Source of the DNA: Sphingobacterium sp. HMA12
GTDB lineage: Bacteria > Bacteroidota > Bacteroidia > Sphingobacteriales > Sphingobacteriaceae
Direction: 5' to 3'
Assembly: GCF_002933815.1 (NCBI RefSeq)
Contig: NZ_BEYR01000002.1
Span: 1 to 64,000 of the forward strand
Length of the DNA: 64,000 nucleotides
The position numbers and the translations under genes are program-made. Shown one piece after another: positions 44,369-52,499 of the stretch (its first letter is position 1; every line of letters begins with the position of its first letter). The notes under the pieces were generated by a model. The model was given only the letters and a program-made list of their open reading frames with translations, searched no databases and was not told the DNA's origin.

Positions 44369-45696
44369 TGGGGAAATTAAAGCAGCTCTTTCTGACCAAT
44401 CAGTTTTTCTATTCCTTGTTGGGAATAGCAACGTTCTTTGCGATTTCTTTTTTTATGAAGGGATTGTTTACTGTTGCATGGATTGTGTTTTGGCTGTGGC
44501 TGGCTGTATTGGTTTTTGATTTCATTGTATTATTCTCAGGCAAAGGACGTGTCGAAATCACAAGGATATATCCTGAGAAATTATCCAATGGCGATGAAAA
44601 CCCGATGAAGTTAAAGATCGATTCCTTTTATCCATTTCCTACTTCCCTCGAAATTTTGGAAGAATTTCCGATACAGTTGCAGATACGGAACAATGAATTT
44701 TTTACTCGTTTGTCCGCATATCAAAGCACAGAAATTTCTTATTTGATGCGACCAACACAAAGAGGGGTATATGAGTTTGGCAGATGTATCGCACTGGTGA
44801 AGCGGTTTGGTTTTTTTAAAAGGAGGTTTTTAACCAATCAGACGCAGCAGATCCCCTGTTATCCATCATATATTCAATTGAGAAAGTATCAGCTTTTGGC
44901 GACGAGCAATAGGCTTAATGAGTTGGGAATAAAACGTATCCGTCGCATTGGCTCGGCCATGGAGTTTGACCATGTCAGGGAATATGTTCAGGGGGATGAT
45001 TATCGGCACATGAACTGGAAAGCTACAGCGAAGGTCAAAAAATTAATGGTCAATCAATATGAAGAGGAAAAATCACAACCGATCTATTCATTTATAGATT
45101 TGGGGCGCGCTATGCGGATGCCTTTTGATGGTCTCACATTACTGGATTATGCAATCAATGCATCATTGGTTCTTTCAAATGCGACAATATTAAAGCAGGA
45201 CCGTGCTGGATTGTTGACCTTTTCGAAAGATGTGAATGTGTTTATACCTGCTGAAAAGAGAAATAACCAAATGCTCAAGATTTCGGAAGCACTATATCAA
45301 GTGACCACAAACTTTGAGGAACCTGAATACGGCAAACTCTATAGCTATGCAAAAGCTCATATCAATAAGCGGTCGCTGATCTTTTTGTATACAAATTTTG
45401 AGACACTGGACTCTTTAAGGAGGCAGATGAATTATCTTTCCATGTTAAACCGGAGTCATATCATTGTTGTCATAGTCTTCAAAAATGTTGAAGTAGAAGA
45501 TTTGGCCAAAAGTGCTCCGAAAAAGACCATTGAAATCTATAATCAAATCATTGCTGAGAAATTTATCTACGAGAAACAGCTTATTGTGCAAGAGCTCATC
45601 CGCAATGGATTTCAGACTATCTATACTGCACCGGAAAATTTAACAGTCAATTCAATTAATAAATATCTGGAGATTAAGGCACGCGGACTTATTTAA
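44368..45696 (+). CDS. DUF58 domain protein
   Basis: A 442-residue protein. Two N-terminal hydrophobic helices (about 15-30 and 35-55) anchor it. The DUF58 core has its hallmark at residues 195-220: GSAMEFDHVREYVQGDD followed by YRHMNWKATAK. The C-terminal part resembles a VWA fold but lacks a clear MIDAS DxSxS. It overlaps MoxR by one base and is the likely substrate or partner of that ATPase. It ends in an eight-base overlap with the convergent Dabb gene. Confidence 0.9.
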   Translation: MGKLKQLFLTNQFFYSLLGIATFFAISFFMKGLFTVAWIVFWLWLAVLVFDFIVLFSGKGRVEITRIYPEKLSNGDENPMKLKIDSFYPFPTSLEILEEFPIQLQIRNNEFFTRLSAYQSTEISYLMRPTQRGVYEFGRCIALVKRFGFFKRRFLTNQTQQIPCYPSYIQLRKYQLLATSNRLNELGIKRIRRIGSAMEFDHVREYVQGDDYRHMNWKATAKVKKLMVNQYEEEKSQPIYSFIDLGRAMRMPFDGLTLLDYAINASLVLSNATILKQDRAGLLTFSKDVNVFIPAEKRNNQMLKISEALYQVTTNFEEPEYGKLYSYAKAHINKRSLIFLYTNFETLDSLRRQMNYLSMLNRSHIIVVIVFKNVEVEDLAKSAPKKTIEIYNQIIAEKFIYEKQLIVQELIRNGFQTIYTAPENLTVNSINKYLEIKARGLI

Positions 45697-46093
45697 TGAT
45701 GGAAGTATCTTTGACCATGACTTTCGTCCAAAAATGCTGATATTTTTCGATCGCTTTCAGGTGGATTGGGTGTGTTTCGTATACAGTGATATCCTTAAGG
45801 TCCTTGAATGTAACAATTAGCGTATAGTCAAAGCTATTATCTACGACTGCTCGCGCATTTGTCGGTGCTGGAATGCCATAATTGAGCGTTTTGATCGTAT
45901 CAATTTTTCGGAGTTTTTCAAAGAAACCGACAAAATCTTTTTTATCTTTTTCACTGATATCTTCCTTCAGCCAAAAATTAACAACATGGACAATTGTGCT
46001 GGGGTGTAGGTCATTATCTGACTGTGTCGGATTTGCCCATGTGGGTGCGGTGACGAGCACCATCGGTGCAAGTAAAAAATTGCGTCTTTTCAT
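45689..46093 (-). CDS. Dabb-domain protein with Tat-like signal
   Basis: A 134-residue protein. The N-terminus MKRRNFLLAPMVLVTAPTWA has the twin-arginine and hydrophobic pattern of a Tat signal, with a likely cut after TWA. The rest is one stress-responsive A/B barrel (Dabb) domain: IVHVVNFWLKEDISEKDKKD, SFDYTLIVTFKDLKDI and YETHPIHLKAIEKY. Most Dabb proteins are cytoplasmic dimers, so an exported form is somewhat unusual. Function unknown. Confidence 0.8.
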   Translation of the reverse strand: MKRRNFLLAPMVLVTAPTWANPTQSDNDLHPSTIVHVVNFWLKEDISEKDKKDFVGFFEKLRKIDTIKTLNYGIPAPTNARAVVDNSFDYTLIVTFKDLKDITVYETHPIHLKAIEKYQHFWTKVMVKDTSIIK

Positions 46094-46123
46094 TGATGAT
46101 ATGGTTTAGAACAATTAAGGTAC

Positions 46124-46157
46124 AAAAAAAGGGATACATTTTCTGCATCCCTTTTTT
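46124..46157 (-). terminator. Terminator of metK
   Basis: AAAAAAAGGGAT (46124-46135) pairs with ATCCCTTTTTT (46147-46157) around an 11-base loop. The T run follows the stem on either strand. It ends the minus-strand metK transcript. Confidence 0.85.
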
Positions 46158-46175
46158 ATTTTAGTAGGTAGTCCT

Positions 46176-47429
46176 TTAAAGACCGAACTCTTCTTTTACT
46201 TTTTCGATGTAGTCCAATTTTTCCCAAGTGAATAATTCGACCTCGATTTGTTTCTTTTCTCCAGTTGAACTTTCAAATTCTTTTGTTACTTTTCTTGGAG
46301 TTCGTCCCATGTGACCGTATGCTGCAGTCTCGGAATAGATTGGATTTCTTAAACCAAGACGAGTTTCGATGCCATAAGGAGTCATATCAAACAGATGGGC
46401 TATTTTATCAGCAATCTGACCGTCTGTGAGATTTACTTTGCTTGTACCATATGTGTTCACATAAATACCCATTGGGTCTTTTACGCCAATTGCGTAAGAG
46501 ATTTGAACAAGGATTTCGTCCGCTACGCCCGCCGCAACTAGGTTTTTGGCAATATGACGGGTAGCATATGCTGCTGAACGATCCACTTTCGAGGGATCTT
46601 TTCCTGAAAAGGCTCCGCCACCATGGGCACCTTTACCTCCGTAGGTATCGACAATGATCTTGCGGCCAGTAAGCCCTGTATCGCCATGTGGCCCCCCGAT
46701 AACAAACTTACCAGTGGGATTGATATGAAACTTAATCTCATCATTGAATAACAGCTGAAGCTCCGGCTTCAATTGTGCCTTTACGCGAGGGATTAAGATT
46801 GTTTTGATATCCTGGGTAATCTTGTCCAACATGACCGGTTCAGTGGCGAAGTCATCATGCTGTGTGGAAATTACAATTGTATCAATTCTTTTTGGTTTGT
46901 GGTCATCACCATATTCCAAGGTTACTTGTGACTTCGCATCCGGACGTAAATACTGTATTTCATTGTTCTCCCGACGTAGTTCTGCTAGCTCATATAAAAG
47001 GCGGTGGGAAAGATCCAAGGCTAAGGGCATGAAGTTATCCGTTTCATTATTGGCATAGCCAAACATGATGCCTTGATCACCAGCTCCCTGCTCTTGTCTT
47101 GTTTTGCGGTCCACCCCCTGATTGATATCTGCAGATTGCTCATGGATTGCAGACAACACACCACAAGAATTTGCCTCAAACATATATTCAGACTTTGTGT
47201 AGCCAATTTTTTGGATAACGGAGCGGGCTATTTTCTGCACATCTAAGTAGATGTTCGATTTAACTTCACCAGCAAGAACGACCTGTCCAGTCGTTACCAA
47301 AGTCTCAATAGCAACACGTGAGTCTTCATCCCATGCTAAAAAATTGTCTATTAATGCATCTGAAATTTGATCCGCAACTTTGTCCGGATGCCCTTCAGAA
47401 ACAGATTCTGACGTAAATAAATAAGCCAT
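46176..47429 (-). CDS. metK: S-adenosylmethionine synthetase
   Basis: A 417-residue enzyme that makes SAM from methionine and ATP. The first domain has [19 protein letters not shown] and the loop [12 protein letters not shown]. The ATP and metal residues are in [25 protein letters not shown] sequence, here seen in two blocks ([11 protein letters not shown] and [19 protein letters not shown]). An insertion in the middle lengthens it compared with the 384-residue E. coli enzyme. It is transcribed alone, and its leader carries a SAM-II-like aptamer, which gives feedback by its own product. Confidence 0.96.
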   Translation of the reverse strand: MAYLFTSESVSEGHPDKVADQISDALIDNFLAWDEDSRVAIETLVTTGQVVLAGEVKSNIYLDVQKIARSVIQKIGYTKSEYMFEANSCGVLSAIHEQSADINQGVDRKTRQEQGAGDQGIMFGYANNETDNFMPLALDLSHRLLYELAELRRENNEIQYLRPDAKSQVTLEYGDDHKPKRIDTIVISTQHDDFATEPVMLDKITQDIKTILIPRVKAQLKPELQLLFNDEIKFHINPTGKFVIGGPHGDTGLTGRKIIVDTYGGKGAHGGGAFSGKDPSKVDRSAAYATRHIAKNLVAAGVADEILVQISYAIGVKDPMGIYVNTYGTSKVNLTDGQIADKIAHLFDMTPYGIETRLGLRNPIYSETAAYGHMGRTPRKVTKEFESSTGEKKQIEVELFTWEKLDYIEKVKEEFGL

Positions 47430-47499
47430 GCCTTACGTAATTTTAATATTGGATTTGCGCTAGAAATGAAATAACAGCAAAGTGATAAGAGCCGTGATA

Positions 47500-47588
47500 G
47501 CGAAGGGTTTTTAGCACTTTTTTACTGTGGTTGCAATCTCCTTGTCGTTGCTTTGTGTATGCAACAGCACGCAAATCAGTCCACATTC
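47500..47588 (-). ncRNA. SAM-II-like riboswitch in the metK leader
   Basis: On the minus strand the leader follows the SAM-II (metA motif) pattern. The 5' P1 strand TGTGG is at 47581-47585. The U-rich segment ACTGATTTG follows at 47572-47580. An extra GTTGC/GCAAC hairpin lies in the loop (47561-47565 with 47547-47551). The 3' part is TTGCAA, then the P1 partner CCACA (47526-47530), an A-rich stretch and GCTAAAAA (47508-47515). AAGG in the loop (47540-47543) can pair with CCTT (47503-47506) to close the pseudoknot. The fold was assigned by eye; a SAM-V-like relative is the alternative. Confidence 0.75.
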
Positions 47589-47604
47589 TATTTTTTTGTT
47601 GCGA

Positions 47605-47612
47605 CAAAGCTA
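47605..47612 (-). promoter_or_regulatory. -7 element (TAGCTTTG) of the metK leader
   Basis: Exact TAnnTTTG on the minus strand. Initiation near 47600 would place the SAM-II-like aptamer about 15 bases from the RNA 5' end and give a leader of about 170 bases. Confidence 0.65.
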
Positions 47613-47726
47613 CGATACTTTGTGGGATATTTAAAATCAAATTTGTCTTTTAATTTTAAAAGGCGTGAAAAGCGACGCTAAAATGGTACAAAGATTACAT
47701 TATTTTAAGAAATTGGTAATTTCCGT

Positions 47727-47734
47727 TATCTTTG
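47727..47734 (+). promoter_or_regulatory. -7 element (TATCTTTG) of the lipid-kinase gene
   Basis: Exact TAnnTTTG ending three bases before the ATG at 47738. This is the tightest case in the window and predicts a leaderless message. Confidence 0.62.
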
Positions 47735-47737
47735 AAT

Positions 47738-48616
47738 ATGTCAGAACGTAAACAAATATTGTTTGTTATTAACCCTATTTCAGGAGGAAAACGTAAAACG
47801 TCCTTTAAGAAGCAGGTATTGGATGTGCTGGACTTACAGAAATTTGATCCTACATTTCAGCAAACTGCAAGATCCAATCACGCTTATGAAATTGGCTTGC
47901 AGGCCGTTCAGGAAGGATATGATGCGGTAATCGCGGTGGGTGGAGATGGAACGATCAATGAACTGGGGTCTGCTTTAGTTGGTTCAGGTATACCTTTGGG
48001 CATTATTCCGGAAGGATCCGGTAATGGTCTGGCACTCTATTTAGGTATTCCCATGAATGAAGCTGCGGCTATCCGCCGTATAAATCGTTTTGAATCTATA
48101 GAAGTTGATTGTGGTGTTATCAATGACCGCCGTTTTTTTAATATAGCAGGACTTGGATTTGATGCGTCTGTGAGTGAAAATTTTGCCAACGAAAATATCC
48201 GCGGTCCATTGGGCTATATGAAATCTGTCTTTAATGTCTTAAGCAAATACCAGCCAGCGCATTATAAATTAACGATAGATGGAAAAGTCTACGAAAGACA
48301 GGCCTTTATGATCAGTGTCGCCAACTCGCCTCAGTATGGGAATAATGCTTATATCGCGCCTCAAGCTTCGGTCAATGATGGCATATTGGATGTTTGCATT
48401 GTGCATAAGTTTCCTTTATATATCTTACCAAAAATGATTTTTCACCTATTTAATAAATCCGCGGATCAGTCAAGTTATGTCGAGATTATCCCCGGAAAAA
48501 ATATTGAGATCGAGGTAGATGCGGTCTCACCGGTACATGTGGATGGAGAACCCATTGAACTTGGTGATAAGCTAAATATTTCCATTATGCCAAAGGCAAT
48601 AAAAATTATTTGTTAA
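47738..48616 (+). CDS. Diacylglycerol kinase-like (YegS/LCB5) lipid kinase
   Basis: A 292-residue lipid kinase of the DAGK catalytic family. The N-terminal motif is VINPISGGKRK, the ATP site is AVGGDGTINELGSAL, and the GSGNGLAL stretch (IIPEGSGNGLALYLG) follows. The C-terminal half is the beta-sandwich domain ending SPVHVDGEPIELGDKL. The lipid substrate is probably diacylglycerol or a sphingoid base; sphingolipids are common in Sphingobacteriaceae, but the sequence does not decide. The ATG at 47738 is preferred over a TTG at 47732 inside the promoter element. A SUI1 gene follows four bases later. Confidence 0.88.
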   Translation: MSERKQILFVINPISGGKRKTSFKKQVLDVLDLQKFDPTFQQTARSNHAYEIGLQAVQEGYDAVIAVGGDGTINELGSALVGSGIPLGIIPEGSGNGLALYLGIPMNEAAAIRRINRFESIEVDCGVINDRRFFNIAGLGFDASVSENFANENIRGPLGYMKSVFNVLSKYQPAHYKLTIDGKVYERQAFMISVANSPQYGNNAYIAPQASVNDGILDVCIVHKFPLYILPKMIFHLFNKSADQSSYVEIIPGKNIEIEVDAVSPVHVDGEPIELGDKLNISIMPKAIKIIC

Positions 48617-48620
48617 AATC

Positions 48621-48971
48621 ATGAGTAAAAATAAGAAACAGTCTTATGAAGGCGTTGTATATTCAACAGATGATAGTTTTAAATACCAGCTTGCTGATCT
48701 TTTTCAGGAAGCGGAGACGTTACCTGTAAACCAACAGAACCTCAAAGTACAGCTGGACCGCAAAATGCGGAAGGGCAAAGTTGTTACCCTAGTGACGGGT
48801 TTTATAGGACAAGCGGAAGATCTGGAGGCTTTGGGTAAATTACTGAAACAAAAATGTGGAGTAGGAGGGACGGTCAAGGATGGAGAGATTGTTATTCAGG
48901 GTGAATTTAAGCAAAAGATCTATGAGTTGTTACTTAAGGAAGGGTATCGGGTGAAATTAGTTGGTGGTTAA
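48621..48971 (+). CDS. SUI1/eIF1-like translation initiation factor (YciH type)
   Basis: A 116-residue protein. The C-terminal 75 residues are the SUI1 domain, with DRKMRKGKVVTLVTGFIG, the helix DLEALGKLLKQKCGVGGTVK and IVIQGEFKQKIYELLLKEGY. In bacteria this small group binds the 30S subunit and can influence start codon choice. That is of interest here because several genes have almost no leader. It is four bases after the lipid-kinase gene and probably cotranscribed. Confidence 0.9.
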   Translation: MSKNKKQSYEGVVYSTDDSFKYQLADLFQEAETLPVNQQNLKVQLDRKMRKGKVVTLVTGFIGQAEDLEALGKLLKQKCGVGGTVKDGEIVIQGEFKQKIYELLLKEGYRVKLVGG

Positions 48972-49403
48972 ACAACTATATCCTTGTTAATTATAGTAAA
49001 TCTAATAGGTTGTTTATTAGGTAAATATGATAAAGAATAAACGCGGTCATTTATTAAGAAACATGAGTAATCACTTACTTTTTGTCGCTTAAAATCCTCG
49101 TTTTTCTTGCATATCAAAAAAAAAATGGTTTTCATTGTAAAATAATTATTGCTAATAAGCGATTTAGCTGATGGTAATAAGGATTATATACGGGAACTGC
49201 TGAGAAAAATGACACTATAGAGTAGTGTATTCAGTTTGAAAAAACAAATTTGATTTTTTTTATATATTTGAGATGAATATTTTAAATTTGACATTAAATA
49301 TTAAATTTGCTTTGCAAAATTGATTTCAAAAGCGAATAAGAGTGCATATAATTTAAACAACATTATATATTTAAACAACAGTAAAAAACTAAAAATTAGA
49401 AAA
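48972..49403. other. AT-rich leader region of the exbB cluster
   Basis: About 430 bases with no gene. Three exact TAnnTTTG elements lie at 49263-49270, 49283-49290 and 49302-49309, spaced 20 and 19 bases. None has a good -33 partner at the normal distance, but TTTG words are frequent in the stretch. The region likely contains the start sites and a leader of about 90-130 bases for exbB. Nothing else was recognised. Confidence 0.55.
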
Positions 49404-50228
49404 ATGGCAAACGCACCTAAAACTGCTGCAAAACAAGAGAGCAACAACGGAGGATCTTTCTTTGCTCAAGCTGCAATCATCATCTGTTTCATCGTGGGTT
49501 TCTGTGTATGGAAATTTGTGATGGGAAATCCGACTAACTTCGTTGACAACAATCCTGAAAATGCTCCTAACCCAGGTAACTACTTAGGAATGGTTTACCA
49601 TGCTGGGGCTATCGTACCTGTTTTGCTTGGTTTATTCTTAATGGTTTGGGTTTTCTCCGTAGAACGTTTTATCGTTATCAACAAAGCTTCTGGTACTGGA
49701 AACGTTGGAAACTTTGTAAGAAAAATCCAATCTTTGATTAATGGTGGAAACATCGATTCAGCTATCGCTGAGTGTGACAAACAAAAAGGTTCAGTTGCAA
49801 ACGTGGTAAAAGCGGGTTTATTGAAATACAAAGCCGTATCAGCTGATGCTAATGTAGACACTGAAAAAGCTACTATCGCAATTCAAAAAGAAATCGAAGA
49901 AACTACAGCATTAGAAATGCCAATGTTGGAGAAAAACTTAAACGTAATCGCAACGTTAGTTTCTATCGGTACACTATGTGGTCTATTAGGTACAGTAACA
50001 GGTATGATCAAAGCCTTCTCGGCATTGGCAACCGGTGGCGCTCCAGATTCAGCTAAATTAGCAAATGGTATCTCTGAGGCCTTGATCAATACAGCAACAG
50101 GTATCGCGACTTCGACATTCGCTATCGTATTGTATAACATCTTTACTGCAAAAATCGATAAATTAACTTACTCTATCGACGAAGCTGGTTTCTCAATCGT
50201 ACAAACATACGCTGCAAACCACAAATAA
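49404..50228 (+). CDS. exbB: ExbB/TolQ/MotA-family proton channel subunit
   Basis: A 274-residue membrane protein of the TonB motor. It has an extra hydrophobic helix near residue 25-45, then the standard three: VPVLLGLFLMVWVFSVERFIVI, LNVIATLVSIGTLCGLLGTV and INTATGIATSTFAIVLYNIF. The conserved stretch GLLGTVTGMIKAFSAL belongs to the ExbB/TolQ proton path. The ATG at 49404 is chosen because the protein begins MANAPKTAAKQ; the upstream frame from 49320 has no homology value. It is first in the cluster. Confidence 0.93.
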   Translation: MANAPKTAAKQESNNGGSFFAQAAIIICFIVGFCVWKFVMGNPTNFVDNNPENAPNPGNYLGMVYHAGAIVPVLLGLFLMVWVFSVERFIVINKASGTGNVGNFVRKIQSLINGGNIDSAIAECDKQKGSVANVVKAGLLKYKAVSADANVDTEKATIAIQKEIEETTALEMPMLEKNLNVIATLVSIGTLCGLLGTVTGMIKAFSALATGGAPDSAKLANGISEALINTATGIATSTFAIVLYNIFTAKIDKLTYSIDEAGFSIVQTYAANHK

Positions 50229-50329
50229 GAACTGTGATGAAAATTTTTGATTTTATTTTATGGAAATCAAAAATCTAAAGCATCATAGGATAGAAGATTG
50301 AGTTTTTAATTTAAAAAGAAGAATTTAAA

Positions 50330-50992
50330 ATGGGTAAAGCAAAAGTAAAAAGAGCCAGTACGTCTATCGACATGACAGCGATGTGTGACGTATCGTTCTT
50401 GCTGCTTACGTTCTTCGTATTAACGGCGACAGCGCGCCAACCGGAAGCATTGACGGTGGATACCCCAGCATCAACTACGAAAGATAAATTACCTGACTCT
50501 AATGTGGGTATGATAACGATCGGTGATGGTGGAAAAGTTTTCTTCGGAACGACGGATCAACAGGTTCGCGTAAAAGCATTAGAAAGAATGTCTGCTAAAT
50601 ACGGCATTGGCTTTTCGCAAGAGGACTACGATCATTTCAAACTGATGGAGAACTTTGGTGTACCAATGTCTAAGTTGAAAGGATTATTGGCTCTGGAAGG
50701 CAGCAAGCGCACTGATAAGGGTGTACAAACTGGAATTCCAATTGACAGTACAGAAAATACCTCAAACGAGTTGTATTACTGGGTTCAAAACACACGTTTA
50801 GCTGCGGAAGAAGTAAATAAAGAAAAGGAATCATCGGACAAGAACTTTGTTCACCCGGGCCCTTTGAAGATTGCGATCAAAGCTGATGCAAATGAAAAAT
50901 ATCCTTCTGTGAACCAGGTGATCGAAACATTGCGTAATCAAAAGCAAAACAAATTCAGTTTCATCACTGGCATGCGTGCTGAGGAAAAATAA
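50330..50992 (+). CDS. exbD: ExbD-type subunit (first copy, long)
   Basis: A 220-residue ExbD/TolR-like protein with one membrane helix at about 12-32. The proton-carrying Asp is Asp20 in MTAMCDVSFLLLTFFV. The periplasmic part is longer than in E. coli ExbD (141 residues) because of an insert of about 70 residues near the middle (LMENFGVPMSKLKGLLALEG and the region after it). The C-terminal ExbD strand pattern KIAIKADANEKYPSVNQVIE is kept. It lies 101 bases after exbB. Confidence 0.9.
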   Translation: MGKAKVKRASTSIDMTAMCDVSFLLLTFFVLTATARQPEALTVDTPASTTKDKLPDSNVGMITIGDGGKVFFGTTDQQVRVKALERMSAKYGIGFSQEDYDHFKLMENFGVPMSKLKGLLALEGSKRTDKGVQTGIPIDSTENTSNELYYWVQNTRLAAEEVNKEKESSDKNFVHPGPLKIAIKADANEKYPSVNQVIETLRNQKQNKFSFITGMRAEEK

Positions 50993-51016
50993 TTGACGAT
51001 TTAATAAGAACAAAAA

Positions 51017-51574
51017 ATGGCAGAATTAAATCAGGATAGTGGTAAAAAAGGCAAAGGCGGGAAAGTTCGGTCCAAGAAAAATGGTGGTAAGGTTGACCTT
51101 ACAGCCATGGTGGATTTGGCCTTCCTATTGATTACCTTTTTCATGTTGACCACATCTTTAAATAAACCACAAGCGATGGACGTGGCGATGCCAGATAAAA
51201 ATAAAGTTAAGGATGAGCCTCAGCCGGATTTATTGACTGCTGATAACCGTTCATTAACACTTTTATTGGGATCTGATAACAAAGTCTCTGTGATTTACGG
51301 ACAAGTAAAAAATCCTATCGAAGGACCAACGACTGTTGGTTACGGAGCTGACGGTATTCGCAAGGTATTGCTGGAGAAAAAAGCCTATGTACCACGCGTT
51401 GCTGGCGGTAAAGACTTGATCGTTATCATTAGACCGAGTGATAAGAGCACGCAACGTAACCTCGTTGATATTCTTGACGAAATGAAAATCGTTGATATCA
51501 AACGTTACATGATTGCTAAAATCAGTCCAGAAGAAGTGGAGGTTTTAAAACGTGACAATATCTACAATGATTAA
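51017..51574 (+). CDS. exbD: ExbD-type subunit (second copy)
   Basis: A 185-residue ExbD-like protein. A basic N-terminus (KKGKGGKVRSKKNGGK) precedes one membrane helix with the essential Asp33 in MVDLAFLLITFFMLTTS. The periplasmic domain ends with LIVIIRPSDKSTQRNLVDIL. Two different ExbD subunits next to one ExbB are typical of Bacteroidota, where both can be needed for the motor. It follows the first copy by 24 bases. Confidence 0.92.
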   Translation: MAELNQDSGKKGKGGKVRSKKNGGKVDLTAMVDLAFLLITFFMLTTSLNKPQAMDVAMPDKNKVKDEPQPDLLTADNRSLTLLLGSDNKVSVIYGQVKNPIEGPTTVGYGADGIRKVLLEKKAYVPRVAGGKDLIVIIRPSDKSTQRNLVDILDEMKIVDIKRYMIAKISPEEVEVLKRDNIYND

Positions 51575-51607
51575 TCATTTTTAGATAGCACGATAAAGTA
51601 TAAAAAT

Positions 51608-52498
51608 ATGATAGGGTCAAAATTAGATATTTTTAAGAAAGAATGGCTTGAGGTCGTTTTTCAGGGTCGTAACAAAGAATACGGAGCTTATGAGCTACGT
51701 AAACTGGCCCCTAAAGCGACTAACAGAGGATTGCTTGTCGTTATCGGCGTAGTCGTTCTTGCCAGCCTTCTTCGTCTTTTCGGAGATAAAATTTTTCCGA
51801 AGAAACCTGTTGAAGCACCTCCTGCAGTAACAGAAGTTACCTTGGAAGACCTTGAAGAGATCAAACCTCCAGAACCACCAGAAGAGGAACCCCTTCCACA
51901 AGAACCGGAAGAGAAACCTCAGCAAGTGGCAATGGATGTGCCGAAAGAGGATTTGATTCGCTTTCCTGAGCCAAAAGTAGCTCCTGCAAATAAAGTTGTG
52001 GAAGAAGTTGCTTCTCAAGAAGAGTTGAAAGATCCAAATAAAACTCCGGCACGTATCACTTTGAAAGGTAGTCCGACAGGTACTTCGGTAGCACGTGGTG
52101 AGTTTGGTTCGAAGAAACAAGACGGTGGAATCACCGGTGTTTCAAAAGGAGATCCAAACGGTGATCCAAATGGTGACAAAATCTTTACAGCGGTAGAGGT
52201 GAATCCAGAGCCAATTGGAGGTATGAAAGCATTTATGTCATGGATTTCTACAAACTATGATTATCCACAAGCGGCATTAGAAAACGGAATCAACGGTGTT
52301 GTGGAAGTTTCCTTCGTCGTGGAAAGAGATGGTAGCTTGACAGATATCAACGTAAAACGTGATTTGAAATATGGTACGGGAGATGCAGCTGTTAAGTTGT
52401 TGAAGAAAGCTAAAAAATGGAAACCAGGTATTCAAAATGGTCGTCCAGTTCGTGTAGCTTACACCTTACCAATTCGTTTGAATACTATTCAAAATTAG
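51608..52498 (+). CDS. tonB: TonB energy transducer
   Basis: A 296-residue TonB. One N-terminal membrane helix (about 38-58, GLLVVIGVVVLASLLRLFG) is followed by a Pro/Glu-rich spacer (PPEPPEEEPLPQEPEEKPQQ). A short DPNG repeat (SKGDPNGDPNGDKI) comes next, and the C-terminal TonB domain spans about 215-296 with YPQAALENGINGVVEVSFVV, AVKLLKKAKKWKPG and YTLPIRL. It links the ExbBD motor to outer-membrane receptors such as the beta-barrel protein near 33-35 kb. It lies 33 bases after exbD. Confidence 0.94.
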   Translation: MIGSKLDIFKKEWLEVVFQGRNKEYGAYELRKLAPKATNRGLLVVIGVVVLASLLRLFGDKIFPKKPVEAPPAVTEVTLEDLEEIKPPEPPEEEPLPQEPEEKPQQVAMDVPKEDLIRFPEPKVAPANKVVEEVASQEELKDPNKTPARITLKGSPTGTSVARGEFGSKKQDGGITGVSKGDPNGDPNGDKIFTAVEVNPEPIGGMKAFMSWISTNYDYPQAALENGINGVVEVSFVVERDGSLTDINVKRDLKYGTGDAAVKLLKKAKKWKPGIQNGRPVRVAYTLPIRLNTIQN

Positions 52499-52499
52499 A

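Noticed and set aside
47443..47640. 65-codon protein gene upstream of metK
   Set aside because: The frame coincides with the SAM-II-like aptamer on the same strand, so its openness is better explained by RNA conservation. It is kept only as a question in the findings.
51608..52498. DPNG repeats in tonB as a mobile or variable repeat
   Set aside because: Only two short units are present; this is an ordinary flexible linker of TonB.
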